From IMG/VR virus record IMGVR_UViG_3300043419_001132, positions 1 through 25,778 of that record: a DNA stretch of 25,778 nucleotides; one strand, 5' to 3'. The position numbers and the translations under genes are program-made. The notes under the pieces were generated by a model. It saw only the letters and a list, made by a program, of their open reading frames with translations. It was not told where the DNA came from and did not search any database. Within the stretch, counting starts at the first letter, position 1. Each line of letters begins with the position of its first letter. Source of the stretch: a virus. Below are positions 13,630 through 19,799 of this stretch, piece after piece.

Positions 13630-13713
13630 GTCCCACACAAGCAATTCACCTGACTTGCGCCACGGTCTCTATCCAATGGGTAACTAATCCATCACTAAGG
13701 TCCTGTGTGGGAC
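13630..13713 (-). ncRNA. putative structured small RNA upstream of HNH gene
   Basis: The 5' arm GTCCCACACA (minus strand, 13713-13704) is perfectly complementary to the 3' arm TGTGTGGGAC (13639-13630), closing an 84-nt element. ACCT/AGGT and ATGG/CCAT pairs inside could form secondary helices. An extended -10 (TGT-TACAAT) lies exactly 6 nt upstream of the first G of the stem, so transcription should start at the helix. It lacks a T-loop, so it is not a tRNA. No terminator follows, so it may be a small RNA or a structured leader of the HNH mRNA. Not matched to a known family by eye. Confidence 0.5.
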
Positions 13714-13719
13714 ACTTAT

Positions 13720-13728
13720 ATTGTAACA
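13720..13728 (-). promoter_or_regulatory. extended -10 promoter of the putative RNA
   Basis: TGT-TACAAT on the minus strand; 6 nt separate it from the 5' end of the perfect 10-bp stem at 13713. Confidence 0.5.
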
Positions 13729-13848
13729 TGAAAAGTGAGCACTTTATAGACTTACTCAGGTCCCCCAAGTTGCGACCTTGGGCTTATCCGTACTCAGCAA
13801 TAGGGTCGCTTAAAAAGCAACTGCATGTATCATGACGGAATGTTATCC
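13729..13848 (-). other. non-coding stretch with several potential hairpins
   Basis: No plausible gene lies here. The 6-bp pair CCCAAG/CTTGGG, the pair GCGACC/GGTCGC, and a short AAAGT/ACTTT hairpin overlap and could form alternative structures. A TATAAT (minus strand, 13854-13849) sits right after the Hsp20 stop and could drive a transcript. GGACCT occurs three times on the minus strand (ending near 13758, 13698 and 13628), linking this stretch to the RNA element. It may be one larger structured RNA or the Hsp20 3' region. Confidence 0.35.
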
Positions 13849-13854
13849 ATTATA

Positions 13855-14259
13855 CTACTGAATTTCAATAGTCTTTGGAAGTTTGTCTTCTGGGATCTGC
13901 TTTTCAAGTTTGATATCTAGGATACCGTCCTTAAATTCAGCCCCAATAACCTCAACAAACTCAGGAAGGGTGAAGATATCTGTAAACTTACGGGCTGCTA
14001 TACCCTTGTGTAGATACTCTGCTCCCTCTGGCAACTCAGGATCCTGCTTCTCGCCCTTGATTGTAAGTTTGCGATTGTCTAGCGATACTGAGACATCATC
14101 CTTAGAGAACCCAGCCAAAGCAAATGAAAGAATATATTCTTTATCATTTAGTTTGATTTGGTTATAAGGTGGATAGTTTGTTGTTGTTGTCACCTTCTGA
14201 AAATTTGAGAAGGTGTTAAAAAAGGGATCATTAAAAAGATCCAGTGCTGTTTTTACCAT
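13855..14259 (-). CDS. Hsp20 / alpha-crystallin small heat-shock protein
   Basis: A 134-residue protein. After a 30-residue N-terminal arm (DLFNDPFFNTFSNF), the alpha-crystallin domain runs to the end, with YILSFALAGF, VSLDNRKLTIKGE, FTLPEFV and the signature AEFKDGILDIKL. These ATP-independent chaperones hold unfolding proteins; in phages they may assist capsid or tail protein folding. AAAGGGG before the ATG is a good ribosome site. It has a consensus promoter and a 5' hairpin in its leader. Confidence 0.93.
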   Translation of the reverse strand: MVKTALDLFNDPFFNTFSNFQKVTTTTNYPPYNQIKLNDKEYILSFALAGFSKDDVSVSLDNRKLTIKGEKQDPELPEGAEYLHKGIAARKFTDIFTLPEFVEVIGAEFKDGILDIKLEKQIPEDKLPKTIEIQ

Positions 14260-14289
14260 TTTATTCCCCTTTCAAGCGAATAAGTTAAT

Positions 14290-14312
14290 TTACCCCCCAT
14301 ATGGGCAGGTAA
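14290..14312 (-). promoter_or_regulatory. hairpin at the 5' end of the hsp20 leader
   Basis: TTACC and GGTAA arms enclose CCC-ATAT-GGG, so the hsp20 mRNA should start at or within a couple of nt of a stem-loop. It could stabilise the message or respond to temperature, but it is about 35 nt from the ribosome site, so thermometer action is unproven. Confidence 0.4.
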
Positions 14313-14316
14313 CAAT

Positions 14317-14345
14317 ATTATAACATAGAAAAGCAGGCCTGTCAA
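14317..14345 (-). promoter_or_regulatory. consensus promoter TTGACA-N17-TATAAT of hsp20
   Basis: Minus strand TTGACA (14345-14340), 17 nt, TATAAT (14322-14317), with TGT forming an extended -10. It is the best promoter in the window by consensus. Its -35 lies in the loop and 3' arm of the upstream terminator. Confidence 0.75.
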
Positions 14346-14359
14346 ATAAACAGACCTGC
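14329..14359 (-). terminator. intrinsic terminator after 14373-14639
   Basis: Minus strand stem GCAGGTCTGT / ACAGGCCTGC (10 bp with one G:U), 7-nt loop, followed by TTTTCT. It ends the small-membrane-protein operon and shares DNA with the hsp20 promoter. Confidence 0.75.
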
Positions 14360-14372
14360 AATCCTAATTGTT

Positions 14373-14639
14373 TTACTTCTTTGCTGCTGCCTTCTTCTTA
14401 GCAGGAGCCTTCTTTACTGTTGCCTTCTTTACGGCAGAGTCTACTTCTGCTAGATCTGGAAGACGACCAAATGCTGTGTCATTTGGATTGATTGCTCTCA
14501 ATGCAACTGGCGCCAATGCTGCCAATAGTGAGTATGCAAGTGTCTGTGGATCTGTTACGCCTGACATATACAGTGCGATTGCAGCACCAAGTACAGATCT
14601 TCCGTAAGATGCGAGTAGTGCTTTAATTTGTTCATTCAT
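14373..14639 (-). CDS. small membrane protein with Lys/Ala tail, holin-like
   Basis: An 88-residue protein. Residues 12-50 are two hydrophobic stretches (SVLGAAIALYMSG and AYSLLAALAPVAL), followed by INPNDTAFGR and a tail of KKA/AKK repeats. I recall this layout from actinophage proteins sometimes called holins. The basic tail also resembles histone-H1-like DNA- or envelope-binding tails. GGAGG before the ATG is a strong ribosome site. It is the last gene before a terminator. The endolysin lies far away at 22485, so holin function is a guess. Confidence 0.6.
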   Translation of the reverse strand: MNEQIKALLASYGRSVLGAAIALYMSGVTDPQTLAYSLLAALAPVALRAINPNDTAFGRLPDLAEVDSAVKKATVKKAPAKKKAAAKK

Positions 14640-14651
14640 TTTTTATTCCTC

Positions 14652-14810
14652 CTAGGAAATGTGATTGGATAGTATATAGTAGCCCAGCCACAATCCAATT
14701 ATACCAGCAACTCCTGCAAAGACTGGGGGTGCAGGAACTGGAAGCCTAAATGCAGCAAAGACTATTCCACAGCCAAAGCCAGTTAGTACAGATAACAGTA
14801 TATCTTTCAT
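14652..14810 (-). CDS. XapX-like small membrane protein
   Basis: A 52-residue protein from ATG 14810 with AAGGAG upstream. The sequence GCGIVFAAFRLPVPAPP, followed by AGVAGIIGLWLG, matches the XapX (DUF1427) signature: two membrane helices separated by RLPxPAPP. Function of the family is unknown; members occur near transport genes. Its stop codon overlaps the ribosome site of 14373-14639, so they are co-translated. Confidence 0.75.
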   Translation of the reverse strand: MKDILLSVLTGFGCGIVFAAFRLPVPAPPVFAGVAGIIGLWLGYYILSNHIS

Positions 14811-14830
14811 TATTCTCCTTAGTTAAACTA

Positions 14831-15229
14831 TTACTCTTTTGGAAAAGCAGATTCGAGTTTTTTGTATGACTGGCACAAAGTTCTCATTTGACTATATAGC
14901 GGATTGCCAGTTGCAACTATTCCAAAATTATCAAAGTGCTCTATGACAGAGGACACCTCTTTTTTATATTCAGCAAATGATTCATGCATCTGACTAATGT
15001 ATTCATAGGCTTCATCTCTAGACTTACTTATAAAGTCAACATACTCATGTGTGCTCTTTATGGTAAACTCATCTCTCAAAACCTCTAAGTCTATTTTATT
15101 TTGAATTAGTTCTGCAGTTAGTTTTCTTTTTTGATTAGAGAGTTTAATATTGTTAAAAATAAAAAAGATAAAGAAAGTCATAAAAATAAAAAAGATTGAA
15201 AAGTTAACTACGCTTTCTACATTTTTCAT
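14831..15229 (-). CDS. membrane-anchored coiled-coil protein
   Basis: A 132-residue protein with one N-terminal hydrophobic segment (about residues 8-26, very Phe-rich), then a charged helical region to about residue 100 that looks coiled-coil. A topology with the helix on one side of the membrane resembles spanin-like or envelope-stress proteins, but there is no lipobox or partner, so I leave it unassigned. It overlaps 15226-15462 by 4 nt. Confidence 0.6.
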   Translation of the reverse strand: MKNVESVVNFSIFFIFMTFFIFFIFNNIKLSNQKRKLTAELIQNKIDLEVLRDEFTIKSTHEYVDFISKSRDEAYEYISQMHESFAEYKKEVSSVIEHFDNFGIVATGNPLYSQMRTLCQSYKKLESAFPKE

Positions 15230-15462
15230 TTGCCACCATCACGAACTAATAGCACGATTGCACCATTATCTTCTAATGCTTTTTTAACACGAATCATGTA
15301 CTCAACTGCACGAACCTTGTCTTCACCAGTAAGACCCATGAAGTGCTTTTCTGAAGCCTTAACAGTAATAAAAGTATCGTTGTCAACTAACTGCAAAGAA
15401 AACCCTTTAGGAGAAAAACTATCTAAAGATCTAAATGCTCTTCTCATTGAGTCTGTATACAT
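15226..15462 (-). CDS. hypothetical conserved-looking protein
   Basis: A 78-residue soluble protein, mixed alpha/beta (FSLQLVDNDTFITVKASE, then VEYMIRVKKALEDNGAIVLLVRDGGK). It has no metal or catalytic motif. It shares one nucleotide with the preceding gene's stop and 4 nt with the following start. Its C-terminal strand looks like a small ferredoxin-like fold, which is speculation. Confidence 0.6.
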   Translation of the reverse strand: MYTDSMRRAFRSLDSFSPKGFSLQLVDNDTFITVKASEKHFMGLTGEDKVRAVEYMIRVKKALEDNGAIVLLVRDGGK

Positions 15463-15680
15463 TATTCCTCTTTTCTCCAGTGTACGTATGATTTAATATA
15501 TACTGCTGCATAAGCAAGAGCCATTGCTATAAATCCATACTGATCTGTGGCAAGTGCATAAGCAATCCACAAGCACTCATTTACACATAGTATTAGCCAT
15601 CCCCAGATAGTCTTTCTTCCAACCAAGAAGATACCAGTTACACCAATTACTGCTAAAAGCCAAGACCAATATTGCATCAT
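15462..15680 (-). CDS. small membrane protein
   Basis: A 72-residue protein, almost entirely hydrophobic, with three short helices: WSWLLAVIGVTGIFLVG, IWGWLILCVNECLWIAYAL, and FIAMALAYAAVYIKSY. The pattern is reminiscent of half of a PnuC-like vitamin transporter, but it is too short for a full transporter. GGGG precedes the ATG and it overlaps the DUF2061 gene upstream by 4 nt. Confidence 0.6.
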   Translation of the reverse strand: MMQYWSWLLAVIGVTGIFLVGRKTIWGWLILCVNECLWIAYALATDQYGFIAMALAYAAVYIKSYVHWRKEE

Positions 15681-15880
15681 TTTCTACCCCATTGAATATA
15701 GTTCCAACCACGCTCATGTGCGTAGTAAATAAATACTTTAACTACCGTTTCCCAAAACGCAATCGTTACGGAAAGACCAGCATTTCTTGTAATAACATAG
15801 GCAACAGCAACAGAGGAAAGAGTTCCCCATATGCGATAACTTAATGCCTTAACAAATGATCTTGCCTTGGTTACTGTCAT
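15677..15880 (-). CDS. DUF2061 membrane protein (copy 1)
   Basis: A 67-residue protein. RSFVKALSYRIWGTLSSV, then a helix, then ETVVKVFIYYAHERGWNYI and WG is the DUF2061 signature: two membrane helices flanked by KSxxxR and YYxHERxW. No function is established for the family. It is coupled to a second DUF2061 gene immediately upstream (4-nt overlap) and is downstream of the APS-kinase fusion. Confidence 0.8.
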   Translation of the reverse strand: MTVTKARSFVKALSYRIWGTLSSVAVAYVITRNAGLSVTIAFWETVVKVFIYYAHERGWNYIQWGRK

Positions 15881-16080
15881 TCTTTACCCCACCTAACAGC
15901 ATTCCAAATTCTTTCATGGTAGTAATACGCAACAAAGTTAACAGCATTAGTTATTAATGTTGCTATGGTAGCCATGTTGATATCCTTACTTAAGGCATAC
16001 AGGGTTACAAATGTTGTTGTAAGCGCAACAACTCTCCAAGTTAAGGACTTTGCAAGAGACCTACTCTTTTTCACTTTCAT
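15877..16080 (-). CDS. DUF2061 membrane protein (copy 2)
   Basis: A 67-residue protein from ATG 16080, chosen because GGGAG lies just upstream; an earlier in-frame ATG at 16095 has no ribosome site. RSLAKSLTWRVVAL, a central helix, then VNFVAYYYHERIWNAVRWG match DUF2061. It differs from copy 1 at most positions outside the signature, so duplication is not recent. It follows the APS-kinase fusion gene after a 62-nt gap. Confidence 0.78.
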   Translation of the reverse strand: MKVKKSRSLAKSLTWRVVALTTTFVTLYALSKDINMATIATLITNAVNFVAYYYHERIWNAVRWGKE

Positions 16081-16142
16081 CTGGCTCCCATCCATACATT
16101 ACCCGCATCTCATTGTCTGCGATCTTGTTGTCAAAGAGTATA

Positions 16143-16904
16143 CTATATACCCAACTGCTTGCGTTTTTCAGTAGCGCTAATAGCATGAATGTCTGCCCCC
16201 AAATCCACTTGCTCAATCTTATATCCTACATCACGACCATATACAATATTGGTAATGTTAGGTAGTCTTAATACTAATGCTCCATCCATGAACTCATCCT
16301 TAGCGATGTAGCCCTTTACCTGATCAAAGGTGAGTGGGTCTTTCTCGCTTGTGTTGTATGTATTACGGACTCCCAGTAGTACTTGTTCTGTTCTCTTCCC
16401 CGCTTCTTTGTAAAGAGCGTGGTGGCCTTCGTGCCATGGCTGGTACCTACCTAGCATAAGTGTTGTAGGTGCAGACCAATCATGAAGATCAAAATTTGTT
16501 ATAATCTGCGTAGCCTTTTGATCTGGATTTAGTTCGTGATCATTATAAACTACATCAAAGTTTATTGGCTCTTCAAACATTTTGTTCGTGTCTTCGAAAC
16601 GACCTTCTTTGATAGTCTTCATGTATACTAGAATGTCTGGCTTACCGAATGCTGCACGAGTTAAGTCAGTTGGACAAACAAAGTCAACAATTACTGGAGC
16701 AACACCCTGCTTTGCAATAAGTCTTGCCATCTCACCCATGCGTCGTGCTTGTTCAAGTCGATCTTCTGGTGTAAAACCAAGATCAGAGTTGACTGTTGCA
16801 CGAACCTCATCTGCATTGAGATGAATTGCATTAATTCTTTCTTTTAGCGCTTTGGCTAGTTCTGTCTTACCGCTGCCTGGCAGCCCAATAATTTGTATGA
16901 TCAT
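16143..16904 (-). CDS. APS-kinase-like domain fused to HxGH nucleotidyltransferase
   Basis: A 253-residue protein. Residues 1-110: GLPGSGKT (Walker A, 7-14), NADEVR (30-35), EQARRMGEMA, then DFVCPT, in the order of adenylylsulfate kinase (CysC), which phosphorylates APS to PAPS. Residues 145-253: LGRYQPWHEGHHAL with H158 and H161, the HxGH site of nucleotidylyltransferases. The second domain might make APS or another nucleotide conjugate. It is the only obvious PAPS source for the three sulfotransferases. AGGAG precedes the ATG, downstream of a TATACT box. Confidence 0.75.
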   Translation of the reverse strand: MIIQIIGLPGSGKTELAKALKERINAIHLNADEVRATVNSDLGFTPEDRLEQARRMGEMARLIAKQGVAPVIVDFVCPTDLTRAAFGKPDILVYMKTIKEGRFEDTNKMFEEPINFDVVYNDHELNPDQKATQIITNFDLHDWSAPTTLMLGRYQPWHEGHHALYKEAGKRTEQVLLGVRNTYNTSEKDPLTFDQVKGYIAKDEFMDGALVLRLPNITNIVYGRDVGYKIEQVDLGADIHAISATEKRKQLGI

Positions 16905-16921
16905 TTTTCTCCTATGTAATA

Positions 16922-16927
16922 AGTATA
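16922..16927 (-). promoter_or_regulatory. -10 box TATACT of the APS-kinase fusion gene
   Basis: Minus strand TATACT with 17 nt to ATG 16904. The transcript would have an 11-nt leader that is essentially just the ribosome site (ATAGGAGAAAA). No convincing -35. Confidence 0.5.
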
Positions 16928-16952
16928 CACCATTGGCTTATGATGCAATATT

Positions 16953-17246
16953 TTATAAACCAGAAGACTCTGTTGTAAGATACTGCCAAGTATCTGCCCA
17001 GTCTTCTTTTGTTTTATGACTATTAAATTCTTTTGAGATTGCTCCACCCTCTAAATATATTCCTCCCCACACACCCCACTCTTTTGTGGACACACCAACA
17101 GCAAAGCATTGCTTTGATACTGGGCAATGTGAACAGACATTATCGACTGCAACCCTCAAAACTTCATCTTCTTCATACTTGTCAAAAAATATGTCTGTAT
17201 CATATTCAAAACAAGATGCATTATCTTTCCATTTATCCTTATGCAT
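16953..17246 (-). CDS. WhiB-like Fe-S transcription regulator
   Basis: A 97-residue protein. C12, then C38-SH-C41-PVSKQ-C47, is the four-cysteine [4Fe-4S] set of WhiB proteins, followed by the GVWGG turn (58-62) that contacts the primary sigma factor. Only actinobacteria and their phages carry this family. Phage copies act on host transcription and can confer superinfection exclusion. The ATG is 2 nt after the upstream stop with no ribosome site, so it is translationally coupled. It might tune the -10-dominated promoters of this phage. Confidence 0.92.
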   Translation of the reverse strand: MHKDKWKDNASCFEYDTDIFFDKYEEDEVLRVAVDNVCSHCPVSKQCFAVGVSTKEWGVWGGIYLEGGAISKEFNSHKTKEDWADTWQYLTTESSGL

Positions 17247-17248
17247 AA

Positions 17249-17458
17249 CTATACTGCAAACTTGTCAGGTAATTCCCATCCATCAGATCCCAATTGAAAT
17301 CTACGTGTGATGTGCCACTTACCATTTATGTAAGCGCCAAACTTAGATGTTGCACCCTTGTCAGAAGGGTAAGCATGAACTACGTCCCATCCATTCCAGG
17401 ATAATGACTTGTGGCTTGAAACAATCTTTTCCATCTTTTCTAGTTCTTTAACATTCAT
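17249..17458 (-). CDS. hypothetical protein
   Basis: A 69-residue protein: a charged N-terminal helix, then a Trp-rich beta segment (WNGWDVVHAYPSDKG, FGAYINGKWHITRRF). AAAGGAG precedes the ATG. Its stop is 2 nt from whiB, so the two are co-translated. No family recognised, but the pairing with whiB may be meaningful. Confidence 0.65.
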   Translation of the reverse strand: MNVKELEKMEKIVSSHKSLSWNGWDVVHAYPSDKGATSKFGAYINGKWHITRRFQLGSDGWELPDKFAV

Positions 17459-17469
17459 AGTGCTCTCCT

Positions 17470-17820
17470 TTAGTAATTAAAAATTCCTACATCGATTTTA
17501 TTAAGTTGTGCTTCTCCAACTAGCCTTGACAAACTTTCTTTTTCTTTTGACAGGAAGATAAAGTAGTTTACATCAGGCATGTTTTCCGAAATCCATTCTG
17601 GTGCAACCTTATAAAACTTAATCTTCTTTCCTCTAGTCTTCATTCCACGCTCTGATAGATTTACAAACTCCATGACCATTGAGTTAACTCTTTGTGGTCC
17701 TGCAGAATATATGTAAAAGTATGGATCGTTTTCTGGTAAACTAGAAAGTGCTACGCCCATAGAGCGCAAAAAGACATTGTAGTCTTCGAAACTATTCGTT
17801 CCCTGTACTCCCACGATCAT
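17470..17820 (-). CDS. putative SLOG / YspA-like nucleotide-binding protein
   Basis: A 116-residue protein. MIVGVQGTNSFEDYNVFL, then YFYIYSAGPQRVNSMVMEF, then KKIKFYKVAPEW follow the Rossmann-like order seen in YspA-type SLOG proteins (G-first strand, a phosphate-binding turn, then a later strand before W). The usual GG-x-x-G-A-D loop is altered to SAGPQRVNS, so ligand binding is uncertain. It overlaps the gene upstream by 29 nt. Confidence 0.5.
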   Translation of the reverse strand: MIVGVQGTNSFEDYNVFLRSMGVALSSLPENDPYFYIYSAGPQRVNSMVMEFVNLSERGMKTRGKKIKFYKVAPEWISENMPDVNYFIFLSKEKESLSRLVGEAQLNKIDVGIFNY

Positions 17821-18214
17821 CTTCTAGTCCTTCCCTTAATCTGTCCATGATGAACAGCATTTTATCTAATTCTACCTTACTCATACCTATTGTGTCAACT
17901 ACCTCTGTTGTTTCTGAGTCAACGCCATCATTCATTACATTTGCTTTATAGAATACATTTTCCTTTACCCAGTAAGCAGTTCCACCAACTATTATTACTC
18001 GTATATTTGTTTTTTCATCATACTTGCTTGACTGAGATATTCTTTTTTTAATAGGCTTATTACTGATATGTGGAAGCAGTGGTTGAACCAGATCATATAT
18101 ATGGCTCTGACTATACCTGACTGTGACCTTTTGTTTTACAACTTCTTCCTTTCTAATGAAGGATATTGTTAAAATTAACAAAAAAGTAGTAAAAGATCCT
18201 ATTAAATATTCCAT
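17792..18214 (-). CDS. hypothetical N-terminally anchored membrane protein
   Basis: A 140-residue protein: one hydrophobic segment at residues 4-20, a basic stretch, then a soluble region with a hydrophobic strand (NIRVIIVGGTAYWV) and an acidic C-terminus. AAGGGG is its ribosome site. Family unknown. It lies between the SLOG-like gene and a redox/nuclease group. Confidence 0.6.
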   Translation of the reverse strand: MEYLIGSFTTFLLILTISFIRKEEVVKQKVTVRYSQSHIYDLVQPLLPHISNKPIKKRISQSSKYDEKTNIRVIIVGGTAYWVKENVFYKANVMNDGVDSETTEVVDTIGMSKVELDKMLFIMDRLREGLEDDRGSTGNE

Positions 18215-18235
18215 TTAACCCCTTATTCAATTGTA

Positions 18236-18568
18236 CTACTTTTCTTTTTTAGTGGCCTCTACGACTTGGCTAAGACTATGCCTAGAATTCTTATCTAGTG
18301 TCTTAGTTGCATCTTCGTCCAATGCCTTTTCTGTTATAGATACCATTGGGTCATCTGATTCAAGATCTATGTCTAAAAATCCCTTTTCCCATAGATTCAT
18401 CATCTCTAAGTAAAAATAATTTTTTGCAGCGGAGTGCAACTCAGGATTAATCTCTTCTAATTTATCAGTAAAACTGTACAGTGCTTCTCCAGTGTTTATG
18501 TCAATGGCAGCAACTTCAAGTCCACCGTTTAGAATTAAACCCTCAATAATCTCATCTTCCCTATCCAT
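18236..18568 (-). CDS. hypothetical acidic protein
   Basis: A 110-residue protein. MDREDEIIEGLILNGGLEVA and LWEKGFLDIDLESDDP give the impression of a conserved actinophage protein of unknown role; it ends in a Lys-rich helix. It has no metal motif. It overlaps the thioredoxin gene by 8 nt and so is co-expressed with it. Confidence 0.65.
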   Translation of the reverse strand: MDREDEIIEGLILNGGLEVAAIDINTGEALYSFTDKLEEINPELHSAAKNYFYLEMMNLWEKGFLDIDLESDDPMVSITEKALDEDATKTLDKNSRHSLSQVVEATKKEK

Positions 18569-18809
18569 TTAGAAAGTCCTTTAGTTGATCTTTTGTTTTT
18601 GCTCCGTTAGTTCTTGCAATCTCTTCCCCATCATCTATTAAGATAAAGGTTGGAATGCTCATAACCTTAAAGTTTTTGACCATATCTGTTTCAGAGTCAG
18701 CATCGATAAACTTGATGTTTGCACCCTCTGAGATTAACTCTTCAGCAAATGGCTTAGTTCTTTGACACGGGTTACACCAGTCTGCGGTAAAGTAAAGTAG
18801 ATGTCTCAC
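18561..18809 (-). CDS. thioredoxin-like protein
   Basis: An 82-residue protein with ADWCNPC (C12, C15) as the redox site, cis-Pro53 in SIPTF, and a DDGEEIARTNGA turn typical of the thioredoxin fold. It lacks the first strand and helix of full-length thioredoxins (about 105 residues), as is usual for phage glutaredoxin-sized forms. It may supply electrons to ribonucleotide reductase or keep proteins reduced. It overlaps the nuclease gene by 4 nt. Confidence 0.9.
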   Translation of the reverse strand: MRHLLYFTADWCNPCQRTKPFAEELISEGANIKFIDADSETDMVKNFKVMSIPTFILIDDGEEIARTNGAKTKDQLKDFLNG

Positions 18810-19213
18810 TTACCAGACTTCTTTCTTGCTTTTGCAAGGGCATCAAAGTCTTTTACCTTTGTGTCACCTAAGTACCCCCAGGCATAACCATCATTGATCA
18901 TCATGTCATTAAGAGATACTGTGTCTCCATTAATATATACCCAGCCTAAAATACGACCATACTTCTCAGATGAATCCATCTTTTCTGTCTTGATTACAAC
19001 AGACTTGGCATCCTTTAGAGATTTCTTTAGGTATTCTTTAGACTCAAGGCCAAGTGCCTTTTCTTTAAGATCTTTTGTACGAGACTCAGGAGTATCAATA
19101 CCAGCCAACCTCACACGGGATTGAAATAAAATATCAAACCCTAAATCAATAAGAACGTCAATGGTATCTCCATCTACTACATTCTCTACTTTTCTTACAT
19201 AGTATTCGTACAT
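18806..19213 (-). CDS. staphylococcal-nuclease-like thermonuclease
   Basis: A 135-residue protein. VVDGDTIDV, then RVRLAGIDTPES (R35, D40, E43), and EKYGR (R87) are the SNase catalytic residues at almost the same numbering as the staphylococcal enzyme. There is no signal peptide, so it acts inside the cell. Likely host or competitor DNA/RNA degradation. AGGAG lies before the ATG. Confidence 0.9.
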   Translation of the reverse strand: MYEYYVRKVENVVDGDTIDVLIDLGFDILFQSRVRLAGIDTPESRTKDLKEKALGLESKEYLKKSLKDAKSVVIKTEKMDSSEKYGRILGWVYINGDTVSLNDMMINDGYAWGYLGDTKVKDFDALAKARKKSGK

Positions 19214-19223
19214 TATTTATCTC

Positions 19224-19799
19224 CTATTTTATATACTTGTTTGGCATTATATCAAAAAGCAGATGGATTCTTTCTGTATCTCCGCCATTGATAGCACCAT
19301 GTAGTCTCGCATTGTTAATTTCCCAACAATCTCCAACTTTTAGATGCTTTTTGTCTTGATCAATTAAAAATAGTGCACTTTCATTTGTCTTAATTGCTAT
19401 GTGGTGCCTATGAATAAGTGCAAGGTAGTCTCCATCATCATTATGCTGATAGACAACCTTTTCTTCTGGAAGCCTTAAAAAAATAACACGAGCAAATTTG
19501 CCATCATGCATATTCTCATATACTTCTACTATAGGCTTAATTAATTCCCACAACTCTGCATCATAAAAAACTAGTTTTGGGTCAAATGGATCACCAATCT
19601 CCCATTCTGGAAGTGATGAAACAAAAAGAGATGTTGTTTCTTTATGAACAAATGGTGGAGACTGCTGTCTAGTTTTATTTAAATACCAGACCTCTTCTGG
19701 GTATGACTCAAGTTTTTCTCTTATGCTAGTCACATCATGATTGCCGTAATACTTGTACAGCCAATCTTCTTCTCTTTTTTGTTCTATAAGAGTTTTCAT
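19224..19799 (-). CDS. Asp/Asn beta-hydroxylase-like 2OG oxygenase
   Basis: A 191-residue protein. YQHNDDG (H119, D121), then IHRHHIAIKTN, then RLHGAINGGDTERIHLL (H167, R177) match the iron and 2-oxoglutarate sites of the aspartyl/asparaginyl beta-hydroxylase family. Such enzymes hydroxylate protein or peptide side chains. Its ATG overlaps the sulfotransferase stop by 4 nt, the same arrangement as at 6130, which suggests a hydroxylation-sulfation pair. Substrate unknown. Confidence 0.85.
   Translation of the reverse strand: MKTLIEQKREEDWLYKYYGNHDVTSIREKLESYPEEVWYLNKTRQQSPPFVHKETTSLFVSSLPEWEIGDPFDPKLVFYDAELWELIKPIVEVYENMHDGKFARVIFLRLPEEKVVYQHNDDGDYLALIHRHHIAIKTNESALFLIDQDKKHLKVGDCWEINNARLHGAINGGDTERIHLLFDIMPNKYIK

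Noticed and set aside
13336-13713. HEARO/IscB-type RNA-guided nuclease or group I intron
   Set aside because: The HNH protein is only 88 residues with no RuvC part, and I cannot find the conserved P/Q/R/S core of a group I intron. I kept only a generic structured-RNA call.
13630-13713. A tRNA or tRNA-like gene
   Set aside because: The end-to-end stem is tRNA-like, but there is no TTCRANY T-loop and no anticodon arm in the right place.
13603-13835. Open frames on the plus strand opposite the HNH gene and RNA element
   Set aside because: No ribosome site, no recognisable product, and they cross the inverted repeats; they look like chance frames.
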